DNA of 17,837 nucleotides from the NCBI GenBank assembly GCA_033765345.1, contig JANRIC010000194.1, forward strand, positions 1 through 17,837. Direction: 5' to 3'. Positions 7,373 through 14,456 of this stretch are shown piece after piece. Made by a program: the position numbers and the translations under genes. Each line of letters begins with the position of its first letter. Position 1 is the first letter of the stretch. The notes under the pieces are model-generated. The model worked only from the letters and a program-made list of their open reading frames with translations, had not been told where the DNA came from and searched no databases. Source of the DNA: JANRIC01 sp033765345. Lineage in GTDB: Bacteria; Bacteroidota; Bacteroidia; Cytophagales; Microscillaceae.

Positions 7373-8137
7373 ATGACTACACACGTAATTTCTTTAATCA
7401 ACCATAAAGGTGGTGTGGGTAAGACCACCTCTACCCTCAATTTGGGCAAGGCATTGTCTATGTTAGACAAGCGCGTACTAATCATTGATATCGATCCTCA
7501 AGCCAATCTTTCACAATCACTTGGTATCGAGGAGCCTGAAGTAAACATCTACCAGGCTGTTTGCGAAGGGGCAGAGTTACCGATTATGCAGGTAGCAGAA
7601 AATTTTGACATCGTGCCGGCAGATTTGGACTTATCAGAAGCCGAGCTAAGGCTACAATCGGATGTAAACGGCTATTTTGTATTAAGGTCTATCGTTCGAA
7701 AAGTTGCTGCCAGTTATGATTACATCTTGATTGATTGCCCCCCATCTTTGGGAATTTTAACCCTTAACGCACTCATTGCCTCCAATAAAGTAATTATTGT
7801 GGTACAATCCGAATACTTGGCTGTAAAAGGGCTACAAACTATTTTTAATCTTATTGGAAAGCTTCGAGAAAACCTGAACACAGATCTAAAAATTCTAGGA
7901 ATGCTCATTACTCAGCTTAACCACACCGTATTTAGAAAAAGTATTGCTGATACCGTGCGTAGTCTTTATGAAGGTACTGTATTCCAAACTACTATACGCC
8001 AGAATATCACGCTGGCCGAAGCATCAGCAGGAGGAAAAGATATTTTTACCTATGACAGTAAAAGCCCTGGCGCAGAAGATTATCTTAACCTAGCCAAAGA
8101 AATAATCGCTTCAGAAGAAACAACGCTTGCGAATTAA
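7373..8137 (+). CDS. parA: ParA/Soj-family partition ATPase
   Basis: A 254-residue deviant Walker-A ATPase. The KGGVGKTT motif is at residues 12-19, the switch segment DIDPQANLS at about 39-47, and LIDCPPSLG (Walker B) further on. ParA/Soj proteins dimerise on ATP, coat nucleoid DNA non-specifically and are released by ParB, moving DNA or protein cargo through the cell. The short N-terminus has no helix-turn-helix, as in Soj and type Ib plasmid ParA, so it is not expected to bind a specific operator. The ParB-like gene follows 48 bp downstream, and the pair resembles a plasmid-type partition module rather than the chromosomal parAB, which usually includes a canonical GERRYRA ParB. It could be an orphan partition system left from an integrated element, or a second system used for cargo other than the chromosome. 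Confidence 0.9.
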   Translation: MTTHVISLINHKGGVGKTTSTLNLGKALSMLDKRVLIIDIDPQANLSQSLGIEEPEVNIYQAVCEGAELPIMQVAENFDIVPADLDLSEAELRLQSDVNGYFVLRSIVRKVAASYDYILIDCPPSLGILTLNALIASNKVIIVVQSEYLAVKGLQTIFNLIGKLRENLNTDLKILGMLITQLNHTVFRKSIADTVRSLYEGTVFQTTIRQNITLAEASAGGKDIFTYDSKSPGAEDYLNLAKEIIASEETTLAN

Positions 8138-8185
8138 TGATAAAGAGCTTATTTTTAATTCCAAAGATAAAAAAATTGATACCTC

Positions 8186-9097
8186 ATGGCAAAGAAATTC
8201 AAATTGGACGGCTTAGTTAAAGCAGCAGAAGAGCAAAAAGCCGCTATTGAAAAACAAGAAAAAATAATACAACCTTCTATCAAGGATAAAATCATTATCT
8301 GGGAAGACCTCAAAAATCTGATCCCTCCCCTGGCTACTGACGAATACGAAAAGCTAGAAGACAATATCCTTGCCGAAGGGTGTAGAGATGCATTAATCGT
8401 TTGGAAACACGAAAACGAATATATCCTCATCGACGGGCATAATCGCTACAGCATTTGTACCCGCCATAATCTGGACTTTAACGTGCAGGTGATGGAATTT
8501 GAAAACTTGGACGAAGTAAGCGACTGGATGGTCAATAATCAACTGGGCAAACGCAATGTTACCGAAGAAACCAAATCCTATCTGCGTGGCTTACAGTACA
8601 GTAGAGAAAAAAAGAAAGTCGGCGGGACGGGAGCTAACCAGTACAATAAGCAACTGGGACAAAATGTCCCCACTGCGGAAAGACTCGCCCAACAACATAA
8701 GGTTTCTGAAAAAACCATAAAAAGAGACGAGCAATTCGCACTGGCTATTGAAAAAATAACAGCCGGAAATAAAAATCTTAAGTGGGATATTCTTAATAAA
8801 AAAATTGCACTCCCAAAAGTAGCTGCTACTACGCTATCCAAAGAAGATGATGAATTTGCCAAAAAAATAGGGGAATTTCTTGCAGAAGGAATCTCTTTTA
8901 ATGAGGCCGTCAGCAAAACCAAACAAAACTTGGGCGAAATTCGTCAAAAAAATGTTCCTCCTTCTCTTGAACAACTCAAGCAATTAAAAGCCCATATTAT
9001 TGCCTGCATCAATGAAGCCATCAAAAAAGAAGACCCCAAACCCTTAGAAGATGCCTTAAAATATCTCCAGGAAATGGAAGAAAATTTAAAAAATTAA
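8186..9097 (+). CDS. ParB-like protein, plasmid/phage type
   Basis: The 303 residues contain a ParB N-terminal domain (about 36-118), a HTH segment (about 162-182, TAERLAQQHKVSEKTIKRD), and a helical, coiled-coil-like C-terminus (258-303). In canonical ParB the CTP-binding motif is GERRxRA; here the equivalent reads DGHNRYS (83-89), and the ENxxR motif is replaced by NNQLGKRNVT (117-126). This form is typical of ParB-like proteins on plasmids, phages and integrative elements, where they may act as partition proteins or as transcription regulators. Whether it binds CTP is open. It follows parA closely and precedes a TetR gene by 35 bp, so the three are probably one transcript. No parS-like palindrome was found next to it. 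The ATG at 8186 is preceded by an A-rich stretch but no Shine-Dalgarno sequence. Confidence 0.85.
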   Translation: MAKKFKLDGLVKAAEEQKAAIEKQEKIIQPSIKDKIIIWEDLKNLIPPLATDEYEKLEDNILAEGCRDALIVWKHENEYILIDGHNRYSICTRHNLDFNVQVMEFENLDEVSDWMVNNQLGKRNVTEETKSYLRGLQYSREKKKVGGTGANQYNKQLGQNVPTAERLAQQHKVSEKTIKRDEQFALAIEKITAGNKNLKWDILNKKIALPKVAATTLSKEDDEFAKKIGEFLAEGISFNEAVSKTKQNLGEIRQKNVPPSLEQLKQLKAHIIACINEAIKKEDPKPLEDALKYLQEMEENLKN

Positions 9098-9132
9098 TCA
9101 GTAAATATTAAACAACTATTCGGGAATTTTTT

Positions 9133-9756
9133 ATGGGTAGAAAAGCTATTGAACGTGAAAGAAAAAAAGATGCGTATAAAACCGAAAAATGGATTAAACA
9201 ACTGCTTCCCTATTTTCAAAAAAATGGATTAAAAGGGATTACCATGGATTTGGTAGCCAAAGAACTCAACAGAAGTAAAACTACGGTCTATGAATACTTC
9301 AGCAGCAAAGAAGAACTCCTCGACTTGATGGTTGCTTACAAATTAAAACAAATCGGTGGATTTGAAAAAATACTAAACGATGCTTCTCAATCCTACATAG
9401 ACCGATGTTATGCCGTGCTTAAATATCAAGCCGATCATATCTCTGATATCTCTAATTTGTTTTTGGCTGATCTCAGAGAGTTTCACCCGGATTTGTGGGT
9501 AAGGGTTCAAGATTTTCTTGAAGATGCCGCCCAAAAAATAGAAGCCTTTTACCAAGCAGGTATTTATCACCAGGAGTTTAACCCTATCCATACAGCCATC
9601 TTAACTTTAAACGATCATTTTTTCTTTCGTGTACTAACAGACCCCGATTTTCTGAGTCGACACGGGCTCACCCTCCAAGAGGCATTTGATCAATATTTAA
9701 AATTAAAATTTTTTGGACTTATCCGTACCGCAGCCCATCATGATACGCCTAAATAA
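9133..9756 (+). CDS. TetR-family transcription regulator
   Basis: A 207-residue regulator with an N-terminal TetR helix-turn-helix at about 36-57 (ITMDLVAKELNRSKTTVYEYF), followed by the SSKEELLDLM linker helix. The remainder is helical and forms the dimerisation and ligand-binding part, for which no ligand can be inferred. It begins 35 bp after the ParB-like gene with no separate promoter visible, suggesting that it is the third gene of that unit. TetR proteins normally repress their own or adjacent genes, so candidate targets are the parA promoter or the lipoprotein gene that starts 100 bp downstream. Confidence 0.9.
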   Translation: MGRKAIERERKKDAYKTEKWIKQLLPYFQKNGLKGITMDLVAKELNRSKTTVYEYFSSKEELLDLMVAYKLKQIGGFEKILNDASQSYIDRCYAVLKYQADHISDISNLFLADLREFHPDLWVRVQDFLEDAAQKIEAFYQAGIYHQEFNPIHTAILTLNDHFFFRVLTDPDFLSRHGLTLQEAFDQYLKLKFFGLIRTAAHHDTPK

Positions 9757-9788
9757 ATCCAAAAAATCACAGCTTTTTAAAGCTAAAT

Positions 9789-9819
9789 TATGAGAAACGA
9801 TACAATAATAATATCTTTG
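9789..9819 (+). promoter_or_regulatory. promoter of the esterase lipoprotein gene
   Basis: TATCTTTG at 9812-9819 fully matches TAnnTTTG, and TATG at 9789-9792 matches three of four bases of TTTG with exactly 19 bp between. It implies a leader of about 33 bases before the ATG at 9857. Confidence 0.5.
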
Positions 9820-9856
9820 TGAAAAACAGATCATAGCTAATATCAAATCATCAAAT

Positions 9857-10672
9857 ATGAAAAAAGACTTGTATTTCGTTTTAAGTGCTTTTTCGCTTTT
9901 AGCTTTATGCAGCTCTTGTAATATTTCAGAAGATAAAGTCAAAACAGTAATCATCCTTGATGAACTTAGTAAGCCAAAAAGCAAAATTACAGAAAATCAA
10001 ATTATCCAAAGCAGCTCCTTAAAATACGAACTGTATTATCAAGTATATACTCCTGCAAACTATGATCAATTAGAAAAAATACCAAGTGTTTATCTCCTCG
10101 ACGGACCCTGGTTTAAAGAAGAAGGAAATCTGCCCCGTTTATTAGATCGACTTATAGACCAAAAAAAAATAAAACCTCTTATTGCCGTTTTTGTGGACAG
10201 TCGTAATCCGAGAAACCCAAAAATCAATCGTAGAAATGGTGAATTTTTGGGTAATGAAGCTTACATCCGGTTTCTGAGAGATGAACTTGTACCCAAAATT
10301 GACAGCTCCTATAAAACCTATACTTCACCAGATGATCGTGCGCTGATTGGTATTTCTTTTGGTGCCGTCGCAGCAGCCTTTGGAGGGATAAAGGCACCGG
10401 ATACTTTCCACCTGATCGGCTGCCTATCTCCTGCAACGCACCCCTTCCCTGAAATATATGATGCCTATCAAAATAATGAAAAATTACCCCTGAAATTTTT
10501 CCTCAGTACCGGTACCAAAAACGATAAACTGGAAGAAACCCAACGCCTCCGAACTATCCTCAAAGAAAAATCTTATGATTACATTTATCGTGAAAGCTCC
10601 GAAGGGCATACTTGGAAAAACTGGAAACTTATGTCGGATGATTGGTTGATTTATTTTTTTGAACCAAAATAA
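9857..10672 (+). CDS. putative esterase lipoprotein (alpha/beta hydrolase, esterase-D-like)
   Basis: A 271-residue protein with an N-terminal signal peptide ending in LCSSC, so Cys21 is the likely lipidated residue; the -3 position is unusual, with a Cys where Leu is usual. The mature part has the putative-esterase fold of the esterase D/FrsA-like family: VYLLDGPWF at about 78-86, the nucleophile elbow GISFGA with Ser167, a candidate Asp213 in STGTKND, and the catalytic His251 in EGHTWKNW. Related enzymes cleave acyl esters, including siderophore esters and xylan-linked ferulate; the substrate here cannot be told. As a lipoprotein it should sit in the outer membrane or periplasm. It stands alone between the TetR gene and the convergent bestrophin gene. 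The start ATG gives a well-formed signal peptide (MKKDLYFVLS). Confidence 0.85.
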   Translation: MKKDLYFVLSAFSLLALCSSCNISEDKVKTVIILDELSKPKSKITENQIIQSSSLKYELYYQVYTPANYDQLEKIPSVYLLDGPWFKEEGNLPRLLDRLIDQKKIKPLIAVFVDSRNPRNPKINRRNGEFLGNEAYIRFLRDELVPKIDSSYKTYTSPDDRALIGISFGAVAAAFGGIKAPDTFHLIGCLSPATHPFPEIYDAYQNNEKLPLKFFLSTGTKNDKLEETQRLRTILKEKSYDYIYRESSEGHTWKNWKLMSDDWLIYFFEPK

Positions 10673-10711
10673 GTTTTCCGAGAATTTCTCAAGTCTATAA
10701 AATTTTTCTAA

Positions 10712-11653
10712 TCACATCAATACCCCATTTACAGGCTCTAGCTTAGGTGGAAGTTTGGTCTCTCCCAATTGTTCTCTGAGATCAATCTCTATGGTGCGGC
10801 AAAGTGCTGTCATCGGTACGTCATTAATGACATTATCAAAAGGATTTTCGGTATAATGCCCTACATGTTCTAGAGTATTAAAAATCCAGGATATCAAGGC
10901 AGTGAGGGGGACGGTTTTCCATTTAAGCTCCATCACAAAACCAAATGGAAGAAGAATCATAAAAATCCAGGTGAATAATCTGGTAAAAAAAGCATATTGC
11001 CTGGGAAGTGGTGTATTTTTGATACGTTCACACATTCCTTGCAAATTATAGAATTCACTCAGTGTATTATCCAGCTGCATGTGCCTAAAATCCTCGATGA
11101 TTCCTTTGTCAAAAGCATCTCGAAGCCTTTCAGCCTGCTTCTGAAGAATTTGAGTAGGCTTATTTATGCTGTTATTGATTTTCATAAACTCTTCATCCGT
11201 ATCCAAAAAAATCCTTAATTCCCACCAACAGGAAGGATCGTTCAAATCTTGCTGACGTAAATGCAAACGTAACGCATTAACCCAGGCAATATGACGATAG
11301 ACCATCTCCCGATGAAAAGCCTTGAGCTCGCTCGTATCTACAAGCCCTTGAGTGTGGTTCAGCGTAGCTAGTGTAGTAATCTGCCGGGCAAATGTACGGC
11401 TATAATTGACGACCCCGCCCCAGATTTTACGTGCTTCCCAGAACCGATCGTATGCCGAATTATTTCTAAATCCCAAAAGAATCGCCACGGCTGTACCCAA
11501 TGTACCGACAGGCAAAAAGGGAATTGCTACAATCTCGTACCCCAACTCCAAATACAAAGCACAAATACTGATGGATAGTATTATAAAAATAAGCACTGGT
11601 TTCCACGCACTTTTGGCAATGATACGGATAGAAACATAATTTTTGATGTACAT
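10712..11653 (-). CDS. bestrophin-family ion channel (UPF0187)
   Basis: A 313-residue membrane protein of the bacterial bestrophin family, which forms pentameric channels; characterised bacterial members conduct cations, whereas animal ones conduct chloride. The pore-lining segment IPFLPVGTLGTAVAILLGFRNNSAYDRFW spans residues 44-72 and includes the conserved Pro and Gly and the AYDRFWEARKIWG signature. Membrane segments are seen at about 20-36, 48-62, 222-240 and 248-260. The C-terminal signature GHYTENPFDNVINDVPM, at about 265-281, is typical of the family and lies near the cytoplasmic gate. The start ATG follows a consensus -7 promoter box within seven bases, so the mRNA has almost no leader. 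It is a single gene, convergent with the esterase and divergent from the histidine kinase. Confidence 0.92.
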   Translation of the reverse strand: MYIKNYVSIRIIAKSAWKPVLIFIILSISICALYLELGYEIVAIPFLPVGTLGTAVAILLGFRNNSAYDRFWEARKIWGGVVNYSRTFARQITTLATLNHTQGLVDTSELKAFHREMVYRHIAWVNALRLHLRQQDLNDPSCWWELRIFLDTDEEFMKINNSINKPTQILQKQAERLRDAFDKGIIEDFRHMQLDNTLSEFYNLQGMCERIKNTPLPRQYAFFTRLFTWIFMILLPFGFVMELKWKTVPLTALISWIFNTLEHVGHYTENPFDNVINDVPMTALCRTIEIDLREQLGETKLPPKLEPVNGVLM

Positions 11654-11660
11654 GACTTAG

Positions 11661-11693
11661 CAAATATAGATGAATGTTTAATTAAATGACAAT
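11661..11693 (-). promoter_or_regulatory. promoter of the bestrophin gene
   Basis: On the minus strand TATATTTG (11668-11661) fully matches TAnnTTTG, with ATTG at 11693-11690 at a 21-bp spacer. The ATG begins seven bases after the box ends, so the mRNA would have a leader of a few bases at most. Confidence 0.55.
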
Positions 11694-11748
11694 TTTTAGA
11701 ATATGTGCCTTTCAAAATATTGAAAAATACAGTGTAATATATAGCATC

Positions 11749-11814
11749 ATTGCTAAAAACCAATGAACTTCTCCCTAGAATTTGCAATAAGTTCATAAAT
11801 TAGTTTTTAGCAAT
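11749..11814. repeat. 66-nt nested inverted repeat upstream of the histidine kinase
   Basis: ATTGCTAAAAAC at 11749-11760 is perfectly complementary to GTTTTTAGCAAT at 11803-11814. Inside, ATGAACTT at 11763-11770 pairs with AAGTTCAT at 11789-11796. The result is a hairpin with 20 base pairs, a small internal loop (2 nt and 6 nt) and an 18-nt terminal loop. It lies about 220 bases upstream of the kinase start, and there is no T-run after it on the plus strand. The rest of the 378-bp gap (11654-12031) holds only the bestrophin promoter and no gene. It may be an operator, a structured leader or a small mobile repeat. Confidence 0.6.
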
Positions 11815-12031
11815 TCGGTTTAATCACTTCTTCCAATACGTCTTTTATGACTGAAAAAAGTGGACTTCTACAGAAAATCTATTAAATAATTGTTATTTTT
11901 CCGACATTTGACCTTAGGTGTATTTAAAACTTAGTCTGATTATTGTAATTTTAGCCTTTATCCCATACCAGTTCAAGAAAGTGATTTATGCTAAGGCAAG
12001 GTATTGGATTTAGGCACAAAAGCAATTGATT

Positions 12032-13954
12032 ATGTTTGGCAAATTTAAGTCTCTCAAAAGTCGTTTTATTGCATTTTTCCTCATTTTTACTGGTATTACA
12101 GCTTCTGTTGCTTTTACCGGTCTCTGGTTTTATGGTAAAGCCGGTCGCCTTTCACGTATCTCCTCTCAGTTGGATAGAGTGCTGATTCAGGTACTTCAAG
12201 TGATTAAACAAGAACACGATTTTTTTAATTATGAAATGATTAATCCAAGGTTTTTTAAAAAAGGGGAAAGCAAATATCTTGATCAACATAATGAATTGAT
12301 GCTCAAAGTCAAAGATAATCTTTATCTGCTACTCAAGCAGGAAGAAATGAAAGAACTTAATGTGAATCATAATCTTGTCAAAGAAGACATCAAAAATATC
12401 GTGTATGAGCTTGAGAGCTATGAAAGAAATTTCCAGGCTTTGATTTTGCTCTCCAAAAAAAGAGGATTTAAAGATGAAGGGCTTGAAGGTAGAATGCGTG
12501 ATAAAATCCACCGCGTAGAAAAACTTGATTATGGCATTTCTAAAATTGATCTCCTCACACTGAGAAGGATCGAGAAAGATTACATCATCCGTAAAGATAT
12601 GGTATATGTCAAGCTGCTTGATAAAAAATCAAAGGAAGTCATCCAAAAAATTCAAAACGACGGCACTCTTACCGAAGCCCAAAAACTGGAATTGAGTGGG
12701 CTCATTCACGGATATTATGATGATTTTTATGAACTCGTGAAAATTGAGCTCGATATGGGCGTAAATCACAACACTGGCAAAAAAGCACAAATGCGTAAAC
12801 ACGCCGAACACGTTGCCTCTCTTTTAAATACACTGCTGGGTAAAATCAATCAGGAAATTTTTGTAATCCGAAATCAGCAAGTACGAATACTCAATACAAT
12901 CATTATCCTTGCTGTGATTTTAAGCCTTATTTTGAGTTATTACCTTGCCGGCACACTGACCAAACCTATTTTTAAACTATCCATCGCCATTCAGCACATC
13001 GTCGAGAAAAACTTTGAGGGAGATTTGAATATTGTAGAAAATCACAGCCAAGATGAAATCGGCGAACTCACTTATAATTTCAACGCCATGCTTGGCGAGC
13101 TACAGCGTCGACTTGCGGAGATTAGAGAACAAAATCATGAACTCGAGATCCAAAATGAAGAGTTAAACACCCTTAATACGCATTTAAACCAATCCGAAGA
13201 CAAACTACAGCGCAATATTCGCATCAAGGATAAATTTTTCTCCATCATTACGCACGATTTAAGAGAACCACTAGGAACGATGCTGATTTTTATGCGATCA
13301 CTGGAAAACAAGGTCGATTTTTTTGATAAAGAAGAAATCCGTGAATTTGCCATTGAGAACCAACAATCACTCCTCAGAGTCATTGATTTGTTAGAAAATT
13401 TATTACAATGGTCTCTTTCTCAATCCGGGGAGCTTCAATTTAATCCAGAAAGCCTGAATCTAAAAGATATTATTCAAAATAATATTCTGCTTTATCATAA
13501 AAAAGCTAAAGAAGCTAAGAATATTGACCTTATTTTTACAAACCAGGAAGATATTCTGATAGAAGCCGATAAAAATATGCTCAATTTTGTATTGCGAAAC
13601 CTGATTTCTAATGCCATCAAATTTTCATACAATGATTCACAAATTCATATTGCTGTAAAACCCTATCAGGATGAAATAGAGGTAAGTGTCAAAGATCAGG
13701 GAATTGGCATGAGTGAAGCTGTACTGTTTAAACTACTAAATACTGAGGAGCATTACAGCTCAATGGGTACGCACAAAGAAAGAGGAACAGGCTTTGGTTT
13801 ATTACTCAGTAAAAGCTTTATAGAACAAAATAAAGGAAAATTATCCATTCTCAGTGCTCCCAATGAAGGTACTACGGTTAGTTTTACCCTAAAAAAATCC
13901 TTTCCAGACTACCCGGATGCTTCCAGCAAAATACAAGCAAGGCTTACTACATAA
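12032..13954 (+). CDS. HAMP-domain sensor histidine kinase
   Basis: A 640-residue two-TM kinase. The first membrane segment spans about 11-33; a long helical extracytoplasmic region (34-285, with the RRIEKDYIIRKD segment typical of helical-bundle sensor domains) leads to the second segment at about 286-306. HAMP covers about 307-360, a coiled coil 361-395, and HisKA follows with phosphoacceptor His408 in SIITHDLREPL. The HATPase domain has N-box NLISNAIKFS (523-532), G1 DQGIGM (555-560) and G2 GTGFGL (585-590). All catalytic motifs are intact and there is no receiver domain, so a separate response regulator is needed; none is encoded in the window. A TTG at 12026 in frame was not used as the start, because the ATG at 12032 gives an N-terminus (KFKSLKSRFIAFFLI) matching the sensor at 5129. 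A strong hairpin terminator follows the stop. Confidence 0.93.
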   Translation: MFGKFKSLKSRFIAFFLIFTGITASVAFTGLWFYGKAGRLSRISSQLDRVLIQVLQVIKQEHDFFNYEMINPRFFKKGESKYLDQHNELMLKVKDNLYLLLKQEEMKELNVNHNLVKEDIKNIVYELESYERNFQALILLSKKRGFKDEGLEGRMRDKIHRVEKLDYGISKIDLLTLRRIEKDYIIRKDMVYVKLLDKKSKEVIQKIQNDGTLTEAQKLELSGLIHGYYDDFYELVKIELDMGVNHNTGKKAQMRKHAEHVASLLNTLLGKINQEIFVIRNQQVRILNTIIILAVILSLILSYYLAGTLTKPIFKLSIAIQHIVEKNFEGDLNIVENHSQDEIGELTYNFNAMLGELQRRLAEIREQNHELEIQNEELNTLNTHLNQSEDKLQRNIRIKDKFFSIITHDLREPLGTMLIFMRSLENKVDFFDKEEIREFAIENQQSLLRVIDLLENLLQWSLSQSGELQFNPESLNLKDIIQNNILLYHKKAKEAKNIDLIFTNQEDILIEADKNMLNFVLRNLISNAIKFSYNDSQIHIAVKPYQDEIEVSVKDQGIGMSEAVLFKLLNTEEHYSSMGTHKERGTGFGLLLSKSFIEQNKGKLSILSAPNEGTTVSFTLKKSFPDYPDASSKIQARLTT

Positions 13955-13955
13955 A

Positions 13956-13988
13956 AAAGCTGCCAGATTACACGAATCAAGCAGCTTT
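13956..13988 (+). terminator. hairpin terminator after the histidine kinase
   Basis: AAAGCTGC at 13956-13963 pairs perfectly with GCAGCTTT at 13981-13988 around a 17-nt loop, directly after the stop codon. It has eight base pairs with a GC core flanked by A and T runs. Confidence 0.65.
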
Positions 13989-14016
13989 CATTGGTATTGA
14001 ATCAATTGTACAAAAT

Positions 14017-14229
14017 TTAATCTGATATAAAACGAGAATTTCTTCGGTGATACCTTTCCAGAAGCGACTGAATGCTAGATACGCTTTGAGCTATATCATC
14101 TTCCAAATTACCACTGTGGATGAGTCCTTTACGAATATCATCAAACAGATAATTTTCAGATTTAATAAGCATGTTGGAAGTGTAATTATACCTTCTTACA
14201 CTTGGGTACTTAAATTTTCTTTCGATCAT
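14017..14229 (-). CDS. small hypothetical protein, 70 residues
   Basis: A hydrophilic, charge-balanced 70-residue frame on the minus strand with codon use like its neighbours and a helical-looking centre (DDIRKGLIHSGNLEDDIAQSVSSIQSLLERYHRR). No family is recognised. The opposite-strand frame at 14047-14247 overlaps it and looks less protein-like (hydrophobic, few acidic residues), so the minus frame is preferred. The gene is convergent with the kinase and divergent from the pentapeptide-repeat gene. No Shine-Dalgarno or strong promoter box was seen upstream, so it remains uncertain whether it is expressed. Confidence 0.45.
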   Translation of the reverse strand: MIERKFKYPSVRRYNYTSNMLIKSENYLFDDIRKGLIHSGNLEDDIAQSVSSIQSLLERYHRRNSRFISD

Positions 14230-14295
14230 GATTTTCTTATTTTGTAAATTAGCAACTCTCTAATATACAGTCTTTTTATTAAACTGCAAAATTAT

Positions 14296-14325
14296 ATATG
14301 CCTAAAACTGCTATATTTAGCATAT
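14296..14325. repeat. 10-bp hairpin with a one-base bulge, between the small gene and the pentapeptide gene
   Basis: ATATG (14296-14300) and CTAAA (14302-14306) pair with TTTAG (14316-14320) and CATAT (14321-14325), with C14301 bulged and a 9-nt loop, followed by TTTC. It could be a plus-strand terminator or a chance AT-rich palindrome. The remainder of 14230-14456 shows no gene. Confidence 0.35.
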
Positions 14326-14422
14326 TTTCAACCAATTTTATAAAAAATAAAGGACTTTACGCTATTATAAGAGTTTCATTAGAGGAAAAAAAGCGATAAA
14401 GCAATGAATAATTAGTAATTTT

Positions 14423-14440
14423 AGACTTCATTCAAAGTCT
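14423..14440 (+). promoter_or_regulatory. hairpin in the leader of the pentapeptide-repeat gene
   Basis: AGACTT (14423-14428) pairs with AAGTCT (14435-14440) around a 6-nt loop, 16 bases before the ATG, and is followed by an A8 run. A TAATTTTA box at 14416-14423, one base short of the -7 consensus, overlaps it. It may affect translation or mark an operator; evidence is only the pairing. Confidence 0.3.
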
Positions 14441-14456
14441 CAAAAAAAAGATTTTT

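Noticed and set aside
9771..9784. AGCTTT-TT-AAAGCT palindrome after the TetR gene as a terminator
   Set aside because: The loop would be two bases, too tight for a stable hairpin, and no T-run follows. It could still be an operator, but the evidence is thin.
11946..11953. TAATTTTA as the promoter of the histidine kinase
   Set aside because: It lacks the final G of the -7 consensus, has no -33 partner at a normal spacing, and such AT strings are common in this DNA.
12026..12031. TTG start two codons before the kinase ATG
   Set aside because: The ATG at 12032 gives the N-terminus that matches the sensor at 5129; TTG is a poorer choice.
14047..14247. plus-strand frame of 66 codons overlapping the small minus-strand gene
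   Set aside because: Hydrophobic with unbalanced charge, no family, and antisense to a more protein-like frame.
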